Of a stretch of DNA of 64,000 nt, positions 45,098 to 57,289 are shown piece by piece. The notes beneath the pieces were generated by a model, which was not told the DNA's origin, did no database searches, and saw nothing but the letters and a program-made list of their open reading frames with translations. The translations under genes and the position numbers were made by a program. The stretch is from Mantis religiosa (taxonomy: Eukaryota; Arthropoda; Insecta; Mantodea; Mantidae): NCBI GenBank assembly GCA_030765055.1, contig CM060953.1:73148336-73212335 (forward strand). Reading direction: 5' to 3'. Position 1 is the first letter of the stretch; every line of letters begins with the position of its first letter.

Positions 45098-45158
45098 AGA
45101 GAGAGAGAGAGAGAGAGAAAAGAGAGAGAGAGAGAAGTACATAGAGAAATAGAGAGAG
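45098..45158 (+). repeat. GA microsatellite
   Basis: AG units interrupted by AAAAG and AAGTACATAG. Confidence 0.85.
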
Positions 45159-45189
45159 GTCAGCTATTTTTCTTACAGTGACAATTTTT

Positions 45190-45474
45190 GGGATTCAATC
45201 GATATTTTTTTTTTTTTTTTTTTTTTTTTTGTAATTTACGTCCTCCAACGTTAAGTCATATAGGACGACGAATGAAAGGGGTAGAATGATGCTCAAATGA
45301 GTTCAGGGTCCATGGAGCTTAGAGTTACCCGACATTCGTCTTTCAGGATATGGGAAAACCCTGTAAAAAACCTTATTCAGGTAGCTCGCCCTGACCGAGA
45401 TTCGAACTCGGAACCTCTTGAACGTGACATGCTACCATCTACGCTACCAAGGCGGTCAGGGATTCAATGGATAT
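45190..45474 (-). mobile_element. SINE-A copy 6 with long poly(A) and 16-bp target duplication
   Basis: GGGATTCAATCGATAT (45190-45205) and GGGATTCAATGGATAT (45459-45474) differ at one base. The T run at 45204-45230 is the poly(A) tail on the minus strand, and the body 45231-45457 is full length except for a short loss at the head (B box GAGTTCGAATCTCGG intact). The long clean tail and long target duplication make this one of the younger SINE copies here. Confidence 0.9.
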
Positions 45475-45479
45475 CCATA

Positions 45480-45552
45480 TATGTACTTAGGAGTGTGTGT
45501 GGTGTTTTAGGGCCCGTCGACAACAAGGTCATTTGGGCCCTATGTACTTAGG
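45480..45552 (+). repeat. Ultra-short (49 bp) insertion, copy 2, with 12-bp target duplication
   Basis: TATGTACTTAGG at 45480-45491 and 45541-45552 brackets 49 bp ending GGCCCGTCGACAACAAGG plus TCATTTGGGCCC, the same core as at 1548-1595. It lies six bases downstream of the SINE-A target duplication. Confidence 0.65.
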
Positions 45553-46046
45553 ATGAAATATAATATTTTCCTTTCTATAAAATCTAAAAGAGCTCATCGG
45601 TTAGATGCTGGTCAACTGATCCCAAAATCAACAGCTAAAATCAGGCCCACACCCATGGCCTGTAAGTGTCCTTAAAAGTAAGAGACCTATGCCATTTTAT
45701 CGCTGGTAAGTTATAGGATAAACTTCTGGTGTATTCTGAAATTCTAATAACATCTATGGTAAACAAAACCATTTATTTTGGTAAAGAAATAATGAATTAT
45801 TTAACTATGAGTATGGTAAAATTAATCTTATATTGATTTGAGTCCTAAACTTAAATGTAAAACAAAAATTTCATTGCGATGAAATATGAAACAGAATAAA
45901 TAGAGGCTAATCAGAAATTTTATATTTTAAGGGTTGCAGAAAAAATGTACATGTAATTTCCGTCTCAGAAATACCTTTATGTAAACATTACTGCTATTTT
46001 ATGCTTCCTTCTCACATAGGTAAGACTTGAAGCTCTTACGGTGAGC
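45553..46046. other. AT-rich spacer, nothing recognised
   Basis: No repeats or frames of note. Confidence 0.4.
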
Positions 46047-46230
46047 ATTACTAACCAAGGCTTCGCGGGTGATCAGCCGTATCAGGTTTATAAGGTCTAG
46101 CTTTCGGCCATTGTAGACTCCAAGGCCTTCTTCAGGATCTGAATAGGCCTTGGAGTCTACATTGGCCGAAAGCTTGACCTTAATGAACCTCACACGGCTG
46201 ATCACCCGCGAAGCCTTGATTAGTCATTAC
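46047..46230. repeat. Hairpin with ~81-bp inverted arms
   Basis: Left arm 46047-46127 and right arm 46146-46230 share GGCTTCGCGGGTGATCAGCC, AGCTTTCGGCCA and GTAGACTCCAAGGCC. On the minus strand the loop side reads CCTGAAGAAGGCCTTGG ... GGCCGAAAGC, which resembles the CTGAWGA ... CGAAA layout of the Penelope-type termini at 11.6 and 51.7 kb but departs from the hammerhead core. Confidence 0.75.
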
Positions 46231-46673
46231 ATAGGTTTTTATTACGAAATGGTGTATTTGTGCTGGTGTCGAATTAATACTCCGAACGTTCTTGGCATTT
46301 TATAAAGAGCGTCTTACAACAAATCACATCGTGAGGTCTAAGGAAAGTAACAGATAATGTGATAGTTATTTCATATTTTTCAAATATTTAAGAAGTTGTT
46401 CTAAATTGTTCTGGAAAAGGTGATCTATACAAAATAGGAAATGTGAAGTTGGGTATGCCACGGAATAATACATCTGATATAATAGTGCTGCTATTGGTTA
46501 TTACAACAATGTAATTACGTAGTGTGATGACTGGGACCTATAGAATACAAGTAATTTATTTATACTGTAACCATCGTGCGCAGAGAATCCAGAATATTCA
46601 GACAGCTTAGTGTCATTCTGCAAAGGAACATCCTCACAGTAAGACGTGTGTTTTGGTGCCGCTCTGCAAGTTT
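46231..46673. other. AT-rich spacer, nothing recognised
   Basis: No frames or repeats of note. Confidence 0.4.
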
Positions 46674-46888
46674 GCAGAAACTCAAAATGTGTAGTGTTTA
46701 ACGCCCGCTTTTACTACATACGGCACCGCAGGCGGTGACACTGATGGTACATGAGATGAAGATGGAGCACCGGTGGAATGAGTTGGCGGGGGAAAGCGGA
46801 GGTCCAGGAGAAAACCCGCCCCAGCGCCGTGTTGTCCACGACAAATCTCACTTTGCGGTCACCTGGGAACGAACCGCAGAAACTTAAA
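46674..46888 (-). mobile_element. SINE-B copy 5, 5' truncated
   Basis: GCAGAAACTCAAA (46674-46686) and GCAGAAACTTAAA (46876-46888) flank the insert with one mismatch. The insert, on the minus strand, runs from the B box region (TTCGTTCCCAGGTGACCGC) to the type-1 tail CATCAGTGTCACCGCC and GCGGGCGTTAA. Confidence 0.82.
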
Positions 46889-47297
46889 GCTCAGCTATGT
46901 TACAATAATAATTTTGTAAAGGCCAGAATCTATGGCATCAAAAATTGTAACATAATTTATTAATGGGTTCGTGGAATAAGTCCCACAACATTTAAAGGAG
47001 AAGAATTGATGTTTATTTTCCAATAATTGAAGCATAGATTACTTTCACTCGGATACTACGATCAGAGATAAGACTCATCGTTCCAGTGAGCCGAGGCATC
47101 TACAAGAATTCTACCAAAGGTGAGAGTAATTAATCATCCATCATCAGGCCTTTTTCAAATTATTCTGTTGTACTAATCAGCTTGTTACAGGGACTTCAAG
47201 TAGTGTGCGCACAGCTCTGCTTTAAAACTCTTAATTCGGAGTTTTAACCATGATGATCCCATTTGAATTTGATTCTTCACATTGGTTATCCATAATG

Positions 47298-47298
47298 G

Positions 47299-47360
<62 letters not shown>

Positions 47361-47361
47361 A
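47298..47361 (+). repeat. ATC microsatellite
   Basis: About 21 uninterrupted CAT/ATC units. Confidence 0.95.
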
Positions 47362-47828
47362 TATTAGTATAATAATCGAACAATTAAGTACGACATCTAA
47401 GGTCTCTGAGGTACCATTCTCAGACTAACTCTGAGAATCATCATCAGCACTAATGATTTTTGGAAGTTTCTCTGAGAAAGTGCATATGTATTCTGGTTTA
47501 AAATTTCCTCTTGGCATAATAGTTTTGTACGAACATAGAAATCGAGGACAGCCGCGGTGTGAAGATGCATGCTGACAAATCATGCAACTGGTGGGGAAAG
47601 GGTTACGAAAGTGCCGTGGATTCCATGTCATTTTTTACCTTAGCGACGTATGATCCGACACATTGTTGTGCGGCTACAGAAATTCCTTCCAACAGGATAG
47701 GGTTTATTCTCAATAAGGTTGATGATTTTGATCTACTTAAAATTATACGGCCAACAGGTGGGCAGTTGTGGGTTATTGGTGATAGCAGTGTCATTACTAC
47801 ACAGCTAAGTCTCCTCTAGTTTATAATT
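47362..47828. other. Unassigned stretch with 86-codon frame
   Basis: A plus-strand frame at 47559-47819 (begins MKMHADKSCNWWGKG) and overlapping minus-strand frames look moderately protein-like. Neither strand gives a family I recognise. It ends a few bases before the ATT tract. Confidence 0.35.
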
Positions 47829-47830
47829 TC

Positions 47831-48888
<1,058 letters not shown>

Positions 48889-49299
48889 CAGCATCACCAC
48901 CGCCATCACCATCATCATTATTATCATTTATTAATTATTAATTTTTTGTTAAGTGCTTTTACACAAGACGCATTGCGTATACCAGCATCGTAAGTAACTA
49001 CAATTTAGTTTGTCATATAAGACCAACTACTGCGTTGTGCACTTCCATAAAGGAGGCATTGTCAGTATATAGTGTGATATTCGCATGTCTTTTTTCCTGA
49101 AGGACATTCTCGATCGCTTCGTCCTGATGAGCTCACACCCGTAGCTGCTTTTTCCCCCTGTTGCACTTTAAGAAATAAAACAATATAGCACCTGTCCAAA
49201 TATCACTGAACGTTTTATAGTCGAGTAACATATGGTGCAGTGGCTACTAGAATGTAACCAGCTCTTCCTTTCTTTAAATAATATCCTTTGACCGGCTAG
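48889..49299. other. Spacer without recognised gene
   Basis: Follows the microsatellite; short CAC/CAT-rich border, otherwise nothing seen. Confidence 0.4.
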
Positions 49300-49485
49300 G
49301 TGATATCGGACAATGAATGAAATGATGTAATGCTGAAATGATGCTCAAATGAGTTCAGAGTTCATAGAACTCAGTTCTCCGACATTCATCTTTCAGGATA
49401 TAGGAAAACTCCGGAGAAAATCAGAATAGCTCACCCAGATTCGAATTCGGGACTTCTTAAATGTGAGACAGGCACCTTCCCACAC
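49300..49485 (-). mobile_element. SINE-A copy 7, degraded
   Basis: TGATATCGGACAATGAATGA, GATGCTCAAATGAG, CATTCATCTTTCAGG and a B box complement (CCCAGATTCGAATTCGGG) in minus orientation. The head is decayed and a 15-bp duplication lies near 49330. Confidence 0.7.
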
Positions 49486-51699
49486 CCAAAGCAAAAGGGC
49501 AGTGAAGGGATTTTATGTAATATACACATATGGGGAATAGATGGTCAATTTTATTAATAATAATCAAGCATAGGAATTAATAAGCAGTTGGCTTCAGGTT
49601 AAATTTACTCAAGTTAATCATATGTGAATACAAAGGCAAAGGTGCCTAACAGCGCGTGAACACGGACTAGTGAGGGCTTTCTGTAACTGTCAACAGCCTG
49701 TATAGAGAATGGGTTTTGGTTTGTTATCTGCAATGTCACTGCTTAAACTTCGGAGCAGATGATTTTAGTGTTTTTTCACATTGGCCTTATATGCCACTAG
49801 CAACACATTCTTAAGAAATGCGCAACTTAGAAGTGCTGAAAGCGAGAAAATGTTTCATTATAATAAATACATTTTGTTCATAAAATTCCATGACATTTTC
49901 CTTGTTATTTAGACGTACAAATTACTTGAGGACTGGTAGGACTGTTAAGTGACCTGGAATAATAGGCAGTTACATAGGAATAGAAGCGCAGTGACATTTA
50001 AATAATTGTACTCAGTGCAACAGACGTTTCACTTCGTTGAGCACATCTTATAAGATAATTTAAGACTTCCATTAACATGGATATTCAGTCCCATTGTAAT
50101 CGATATTTAATGCATCAGAAAATATATTAGCATATGTAGCAAAGCGAAACTACGTTTGGAGAAGTGATTTTTTCTTGAGAGGAAAGTTATTATCTATTCA
50201 TGCCTGATAGTAGCTAGCATGTAATATTCTTTACGCTATTCTAGAAATAGCAAAGATAAAAACTTCTCTAAAACCTGGAACCCGTACTTTGGTTTGCACT
50301 TCAAGTTAACACTGCTCACACTGGTCATTTGTGGTCGAACATTTCCCAAGAAGGAACAATGGCACAAAGAGAACTAATCTTGCACATTCTGCTGATACAG
50401 TCGTTCTGAGTTTGCTTCTCTTTACTTAAAGCAGAATTGCAGGGAACTTATGTCCACAACTGAACTCATCTCACATAGCCGCCTTTGAACTACTTTCCAA
50501 AAGTGACTCCGGGGGCGTTTTCTCACAAACTTATATAAATATACATTTTGAACACATGCGGAATTATTGACGAGAAATATGTACACATTTATAAGAAAAT
50601 GATAGCGAGATAGCTAAATCATTGCAATAAATAATATACATATATTGAAGTTAATATATTAAGTAGCAAATCTCAGTTATATTTCTTGGTGATGCTATTC
50701 AGGAGGTCAAATAAAGACAGATAATTAAGGTTATTTTAAAACTTGCAGGGTTATTAGATCAAACTTCCTAGATATCAGTGCGTGTAGCTATCGCAGACGT
50801 TGTTAAACATGTGGATTAAGTTGTAAAATTATAACGGAAGAAGATCATTCTAATTCGGAGAGTGACATGGCCTGCGATTGACAAATAATGGGGCAGCAGC
50901 TGTAAGATTAGCGACATGTATGTATAACTAGACCGCGAACAAAATGCAGTTGGAGGCGTGGCTTTCCTCCTCTACTGTCATTTCAGGTTGCCTCTCCTCC
51001 ATCGCGCGGGCTACACTGTTTACCTGTTTCACTCTCTTTCGCATTCACTGTGACATTCACTCTTTGCATTTTCTGCCGAATCACTGATAAGAACCTCAGG
51101 GTTTAAAGAGACTATAGTTCTACTTATTTGCTGATCGATTGTTAGGTCATGTCCGAGGTAATTATTTTCTGTTCATTTTGAACATCAAAACAGCATTAAA
51201 ATACATGCGTTTGGTGTGGTTTGCGCTCTGTCATATGCAGGAGGGGAGGGGTAGGAATCTAGTGATGTTTGTATGGCATGAAGGGGAGAAGGCTGTCCTC
51301 ACGCATGCGTACACCGACTGCATTTTGTTTGCGGTCTACCTGGAGTTAGGTTGTTAGGACTAATATGAAGAGACAGGACTTAGCTAACAAGAGAGGATGT
51401 GCTGCCAAAATTGGTGTCTTTTCCTTCAGGTTTATGCAGTTTTAAGAAGCATTTACTGTTATCGATATTCAGCACCTCTCAAATATTATAACCAAATAAG
51501 TGCACATCTTTTAATCGTAAATCTGAATGCCTCAGAATGTAGCAGACATAAGAAATAGTTATCGTTCTAAGTGATAATATTCCAAAATAACTTTTATCGT
51601 CATTCTCAACGGTCGGCAACAATCATAAAACATATAATGGAATTGTTAACCTCAATTAAATTTATTGTCAAGATACGGAGTTCAAGATCTTCTTGGGAA
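49486..51699. other. Unassigned region
   Basis: A CT-rich patch at 50940-51070 and a 72-codon frame at 51139-51357 have no family resemblance. Confidence 0.4.
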
Positions 51700-51760
51700 A
51701 CAAGCCAGGGAAAAAGACGATTAAATCGACGTTTCGGAAGCCTACATCACTCCCATCATC
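51690..51760 (-). ncRNA. Candidate hammerhead ribozyme at Penelope-like terminus
   Basis: Minus strand from about 51757: CTGATGA core, a GGGAG/CTTCC stem II (one G-U) around a 9-nt loop, then CGAAAC, a small CGATT/AATCG stem III and GTC. This is the order of hammerhead catalytic elements known from Penelope-like retroelements. One extra T lies between CTGATGA and stem II and stem I is weak, so activity is uncertain. Confidence 0.4.
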
Positions 51761-52180
51761 AGGATGTTTTAAGGAAATGTTATAACCACAAAATAATATA
51801 ACACAAGCACTAGCAAAGACAAAACACTACGAATACTCGCATCACTGAACAAATGACTGCTGCCATGTCAGGAGATGGCGTGTGTGCAGAAAATTAATTA
51901 GGTTAAAGAAATGTAACCACTTAACTTGTGGATCAAGCTGTATAGATCTGTGCTTCTTAAGCCGATTGATTTCCATTTTAAGGCCGGATTCCAACAGCAG
52001 CTGAACTGATATCCGGCATCACGATTAAGCGTGCTCCTCTCGGAGGAAATGTCCAAAGCTTCCTGAACCCTTCGCTCCCAGTAACTGCTGCATTTGGCCA
52101 AGATGGTCGTCTCCCGAAATTTGGTCCTATGGTCGTTATCACAGCAATGCTCTGCCAGTCCAGACTTCGTCAGGTTGCAT
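51700..52180 (-). pseudogene. Penelope-like element: GIY-YIG C-terminus and 3' end, copy 2
   Basis: Minus-strand translation from about 52175 gives KSGLAEHCCDNDHRTKF, ILAKCSSYWERRVQEALDI and STLNRDAGYQFSCCWNPAL, matching the C-terminal GIY-YIG endonuclease region and the NREDGY-type motif of Penelope-like elements. The reverse transcriptase core is absent, so the copy is strongly 5' truncated; the frame is open until a stop at 51898. About 200 bp of 3' sequence follows, homologous to 11385-11640, ending in a hammerhead-like motif. Function when intact: endonuclease-assisted target-primed reverse transcription. Confidence 0.78.
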
Positions 52181-52181
52181 G

Positions 52182-52250
52182 CTTAAGAAGCACAGATCTA
52201 TACAGCTTGATTAAAAGTAGTTACGTTTCTTGGAGTTTCTTTACGATGGT
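52182..52250 (+). repeat. Inverted partial copy of the Penelope-like 3' part
   Basis: CTTAAGAAGCACAGATCTAT plus ACAGCTTGAT at 52182-52211 is the reverse complement of 51934-51964, and the following AGTAGTTACGTTTCTT matches the 11.4-kb copy. The Penelope-like GIY-YIG segment is thus flanked by about 30-bp inverted repeats. Confidence 0.7.
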
Positions 52251-53970
52251 GGAGTTTGGCGGTGCCAGATGCCGAGGATGTTATAAATGCTGTTGTCGGT
52301 GCTGGACGGCGTTTTGTAGTCATTTTATTTACGTGGTGGTGCGCTTGTCTACATACGACCCGGTGGCTGCGCAGTGGATCCTGGCATCTGTAAGAAGAAC
52401 TCTAAGCAGTTACCAAGGACTTCCACTGGACTTCCCTTGTGGCCTTCTCATTTCATCCCTCCTCTTGGCTTTGCCTTACATTTTCATGGTGGTTAATACA
52501 TATATGCATCATTCTTGTTAAATATAATACGCATTTATTCATATAATTTTATAACAGTGCTTGTAAAGGCTCCCATATTGGATAGATAAACTGGTAATCT
52601 ATTACTCCATGGAAATATTAGATGAAATTAACGGAAAGCAGGTAAGTTATCCGGAGAATCTCATACCAGCGGTCAAAAGCAGCGAAGCTATAAACATGTT
52701 GTTGCAAAACATAATTAGGTCTTATTGGCATTCCTGTAGGCATAGCAAGATAAAGTGAACAGTCAAGTTTGTTGAACTCCTGTTTACAACGGTGTATGGG
52801 AAGTTGTATGCCTCGACTTGTGGCTTCATCAATTAAGGAACTCTGCATTTCTACAACGAGCCTGTTACACCATTCAGCTTGTCTTCATAAGTAAATATAT
52901 CTTTTAGGCTATTTCACATAAAATAATTCCACATGTCGGAAAGTTTTATGTAAAGGTTTTGTTAAAATCTGTGTATTTTAATAAATGTAATGCATTACTC
53001 TGTACAAAATCCTGAACGTAATTTTTACCTCATTAGGATGTTTAAAATATAAACTGTTCTAAAATTCTCAACTTCAGTTTTATAGTTCATCTACGTTGGC
53101 TAAATTACACTTTATCATATTTGTGTGACCATAGGTAAATCCAAAGTATTTATTTCGATGTAAATTGGTCAATTACGTTTAATTTTCATAAGGTCATTCA
53201 GCATAAAATATTTTTATATATCCTAAGGACAGCAGTTACATTTTTTCTAAACTTACTTGTTGCAGGTAAACATGCAACATTAATATCTCGTCGGAAATAA
53301 AACGTTTAAATTATTTTCCAAACAATGCAGGAGATATGGAATTATGTTTGCTTCCGCGCCCGTACCTGTGTAAGTTCTTCAAAGAGTGAGAGATAAAATG
53401 AGGGTAGTAGGGAGGGAACTGCAAATACCTAAATTTGGTGGGTATCAGACTTCGTTCTAAGGATTTCAATGATTTTATCAAAAGTAGATGCCATTTATAT
53501 GAAAAACTTTATTTTCATTCCTTATCAACATATTTGCATTCTTTTAAAGAAAATGATTTACATTTTTCTTTTTTAATTGAGATCGATTCCACAGACACAT
53601 TGCTTGCATCGTCAGTCACTGTCCATCAAGTCGGTCACTGTTGATGAGTGAAATTGATGTCAATTAAAAAAGAAAAATTTAACATCATTTTCTTAAGATA
53701 AGTGAAGTTTTTGTTACAAATAGTTATGTTTGTGCAATATTCATTGCTTTACTGTAGCTAGCCTCATTTTCTGCGTAAACATCTAAATGATTGCACAATT
53801 TATAGCTAATGGTTGGAAACATTCGTGTGTGCCACTGAAACAGATATGCATTTTTTAACACCGAGACTCTAGTCATTGGTGAATAGAGTAATAGGGTCAA
53901 GTCAGGCCCTAACTTGAATGACAATTTTTCACTGGGGATTTATATTACTCCAGCGAAACTGGGAAACTAC
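52251..53970. other. Unassigned region with one cysteine-rich frame
   Basis: The plus-strand frame ending at 52521 has, beyond the Penelope remnant, about 85 codons rich in C, F and L (for example CRGCYKCCCRCW). I do not recognise it, and no splice model supports it. The rest is AT-rich with nothing seen. Confidence 0.35.
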
Positions 53971-54360
53971 CATCGTCACCATCACCATCGCCATCGCCAT
54001 CACCATCGCCATCATCATCACCATCACCATCAGCATCACCATCATCATCACCATCACCATCACAATGACCACCACCCTCACTCCCAACCCAACCCCGCCT
54101 GCACCGCCAACGCCAACGCCACCGCCAACACCGCCGCCGCAGAGGCCGCATCGGCCGCCGCCACCACCACCATTATCATTATCATTATTATCGGTATCGG
54201 TATCGCTATCGGAATCGTTATCGTTATCGTTATCGTGGTCGTGGTCGTGGTCGTGGTCGTTGTCGTTGTCGTAGACGTAGCCGTAGCCGTAGCCGTAACC
54301 GTAGCCGTTGTCGCTGTCGCTGTCAATGTCGGTATCGGTGTCGGTGTCGCTGTCGTTGTA
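53971..54360 (+). repeat. Compound tri/hexanucleotide repeat
   Basis: The tract passes through successive phases: CATCAC/CATCGC, then CCAACGCCAACG-type C-rich, GCCGCCACCACC, ATTATC, GTTATCG, GTGGTC, GTAGCC and GTCGCT units. Because units are multiples of three, several frames on both strands stay open (up to 153 codons); these are artefacts. Confidence 0.92.
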
Positions 54361-55123
54361 ATTATATTTTATTGACGAAGTGTGAACCTAGTACTTACTG
54401 TTTACTTTATGTGTAAAATGTTGATAGTCACATTACTGCTCTCACCAACAGGAACAATATGTTCCTATTGCGAGGTTTACCCTGGAAAAAGCATTGACCG
54501 CAATTGTTAAAAAAATGTCGCTTATGTCTAAGCGAAGCATCCCCTTTGCTTACAATTATCTCAATTACCTCTGGTATAGTAACAGAACGTAATGTTGAAA
54601 TGTAATGCCTACCACTGAAGTAACTTATGGGCATTCATTCCAAAGCGTTCCATAACATGAATTATAAACGCTGTGACTTGTATGGTTGATATGAGGGTTC
54701 CTTAAAAATCACAAGCGGACTACATGCTATTGTAAGGAAACATGAATTGTTCAAGAAAGTGTGCTATCGTATCTTCCCTCAAATGTGAACAATACATAAT
54801 TTAATATGGGCAGAATAAGTGGACGTTTGTAGTATTGTACATAAAAGATTAAATTTTATTGACATTATGAGGCACATTGTTTGCATAATGTTTTAGTGAT
54901 TAACAATTTTACCGTATTAGTACTCTTCGGAATTAACGCCGTGATTGCTAGGCAATTTCTCTGACACATGCTTAATGCCCATATTCCTACTTATCAGAGC
55001 TGATACTTGCTTCAAAAATGGAATACAAACAATGACATCTTAAGACACTTTGACATAAATACTTAATATAGTTAGAGAATATTCTGCTTCCAGCAAGATT
55101 ACAATTAGTGCAAATTTTTCGTA
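54361..55123. other. AT-rich spacer, nothing recognised
   Basis: No family matches. Confidence 0.4.
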
Positions 55124-55351
55124 TTAAACGCCCGCTTTTACTACATACGACACCGCAGGCGGTGACTGATGATGCATAGTACAATGATGGAGCACCGATG
55201 GAATGAAATACCTTGGGAAATCGGAGATCCTGGAGGAAACCCGCCGCAGTGCCGTTGTCCACCACATATCTTACTGTGCGGTCGCTTAGGATTGAACCCG
55301 GGCTGCCTTGGTGAGAGCCAAGGCGTTAGATCACTCAGCTACGGCGCGGCC
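55124..55351 (-). mobile_element. SINE-B copy 6, full length
   Basis: Minus strand: GGCCGCGCCGTAGCTGAGTG (A box), CTTGGCTCTCACCAAGGCAG, B box CGGGTTCAATCCTAAG, ending in the type-1 tail GGTGTCGTATGTAGTAAAAG and CGGGCGTTTAATA. No clear target duplication. Confidence 0.82.
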
Positions 55352-55797
55352 ACAGTAAATGTATTTGTGTACTCGACTTTATGCTAATCATCCTGTTCCA
55401 CAAAATCCTCCACTTCCACAAGGAATTCCAAATAACCTCATTGTCTTTATATGTAATTTTTCTCCAAGGTGGTACAAACCTGAAAAAGATTTTCTTTTTA
55501 ATTCGAAAAATGCACCTTTGTGGTTCATTCCAATTAATGTTTGTCACTAATAAACTCCCAATGATTGGATAGTTATATTATTACTATAAACAAATTTATC
55601 TGTGTATATATGCATAAACAGGCAATACACTGGTTCAAGAGGGGTATCATTGAAGTATATATATTGAAAATTAATTTTGTAATAAAGTGTTACAGAATAT
55701 GAGAGGTTAGAAATCAATGAAAATCGATTACTAAATATAAGGTTTAAAATGCCAATAACGTAGCAACCTATATGTTACTCTATGTTATGCTAACACA
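55352..55797. other. AT-rich spacer, nothing recognised
   Basis: Frames of 60 to 70 codons, no resemblance. Confidence 0.4.
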
Positions 55798-55800
55798 TTG

Positions 55801-56377
<577 letters not shown>

Positions 56378-56653
56378 TTCATGGAGTGCCTCCCTCGTGA
56401 GCGTAGCTGGTAGCGTGTCTGCCTCGCGTTCCATAGGTTCTGAGTTCGAAACTTGGTCAGGGTTATTTACCTGGATAAGGTTTTTGCCAAGGGTTTTCCC
56501 TTATCCTGAAAGACGAATGTCGGGTAACTCTAAGCTCTATGGACTCTGGGTTTATTGGAGCATCATTTCACCCATTCCATTCATCGTCCGATATGACTTA
56601 ATTTTGAAGAACGTAAATTACAAAAAAAAAAAAAAAGGGAAATGTTTCATGGA
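56378..56653 (+). mobile_element. SINE-A copy 8, full length with poly(A)
   Basis: Head CCTCCCTCGTGAGCGTAGCT, B box CTGAGTTCGAAACTTGG, CTGGATAAGGTTTTTGCC, CTTATCCTGAAAGACGAATG, CCATTCATCGTCCGATATGA and an A14 tail at 56623-56636. TTCATGGA at 56378-56385 and 56646-56653 may be the target duplication. Confidence 0.85.
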
Positions 56654-57289
56654 TACCAGAATATTTCAGTACCTGATATTTAGGAATATACTGTCATATT
56701 TCCCCTGTATAATGTAATCAAGATCAATGTGTAGTAAATAGTTGCATAAGTATTGCAAAATGCTACATATGTTATGAATGACATTTCCAATCAGCAATAA
56801 AAGCAAAAACAATAATTTCTCTGGAAGAAAAAGTTATACATTACGTAAATGAATGGAAAGCGAACGTCACAGATAGGGTCCCAAGAATTGCACTTATAGA
56901 AAGGAAGAAGACACCTAGGAAGACCAACGAAGATGGTCAATATATTTTGAAGTCAGAACAGGCGTTTGTGCCTAATCCTTGAAGTGAGGAAGAAGAAGAA
57001 GATCAAGTTACCATAATTTGTATATGTCTAAGCTAAAATTAAATGTTTTTCATCACTATTCTTTGAATATTTACTTCAGAGGATTGTTTATGGTATGAAA
57101 GTTAAGGAGTCCTTTATTATTAAGTGCTCAGAGTACAATAATAAAACATCGATCTTTTAACGTTTGACTGCTGATATTTATTCTAAACAGATTGACCATT
57201 TCATTGCCGTTTTCACGGTTAAGGTTGTGCAACAGGTTGTGCAACATTTAAAGAAATAGGAAAATTGCCAGGGAAATTAAATAGAAACC
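56654..57289. other. AT-rich spacer, nothing recognised
   Basis: A short stretch near 56860-57000 is purine-rich with a weak protein-like frame; not assignable. Confidence 0.35.

Noticed and set aside
52129..52521. 130-codon plus-strand frame
   Set aside because: Its first 40 codons read antisense or inverted Penelope-like sequence, so the frame as a whole is not a gene; the cysteine-rich remainder is unassigned.
53914..54375. Histidine/valine-rich 153-codon frame
   Set aside because: Product of the compound triplet repeat; frames on the opposite strand are equally open.
56860..57000. LINE RT C-terminal remnant
   Set aside because: A weak resemblance to basic LINE tails only; too short and low in complexity to support.
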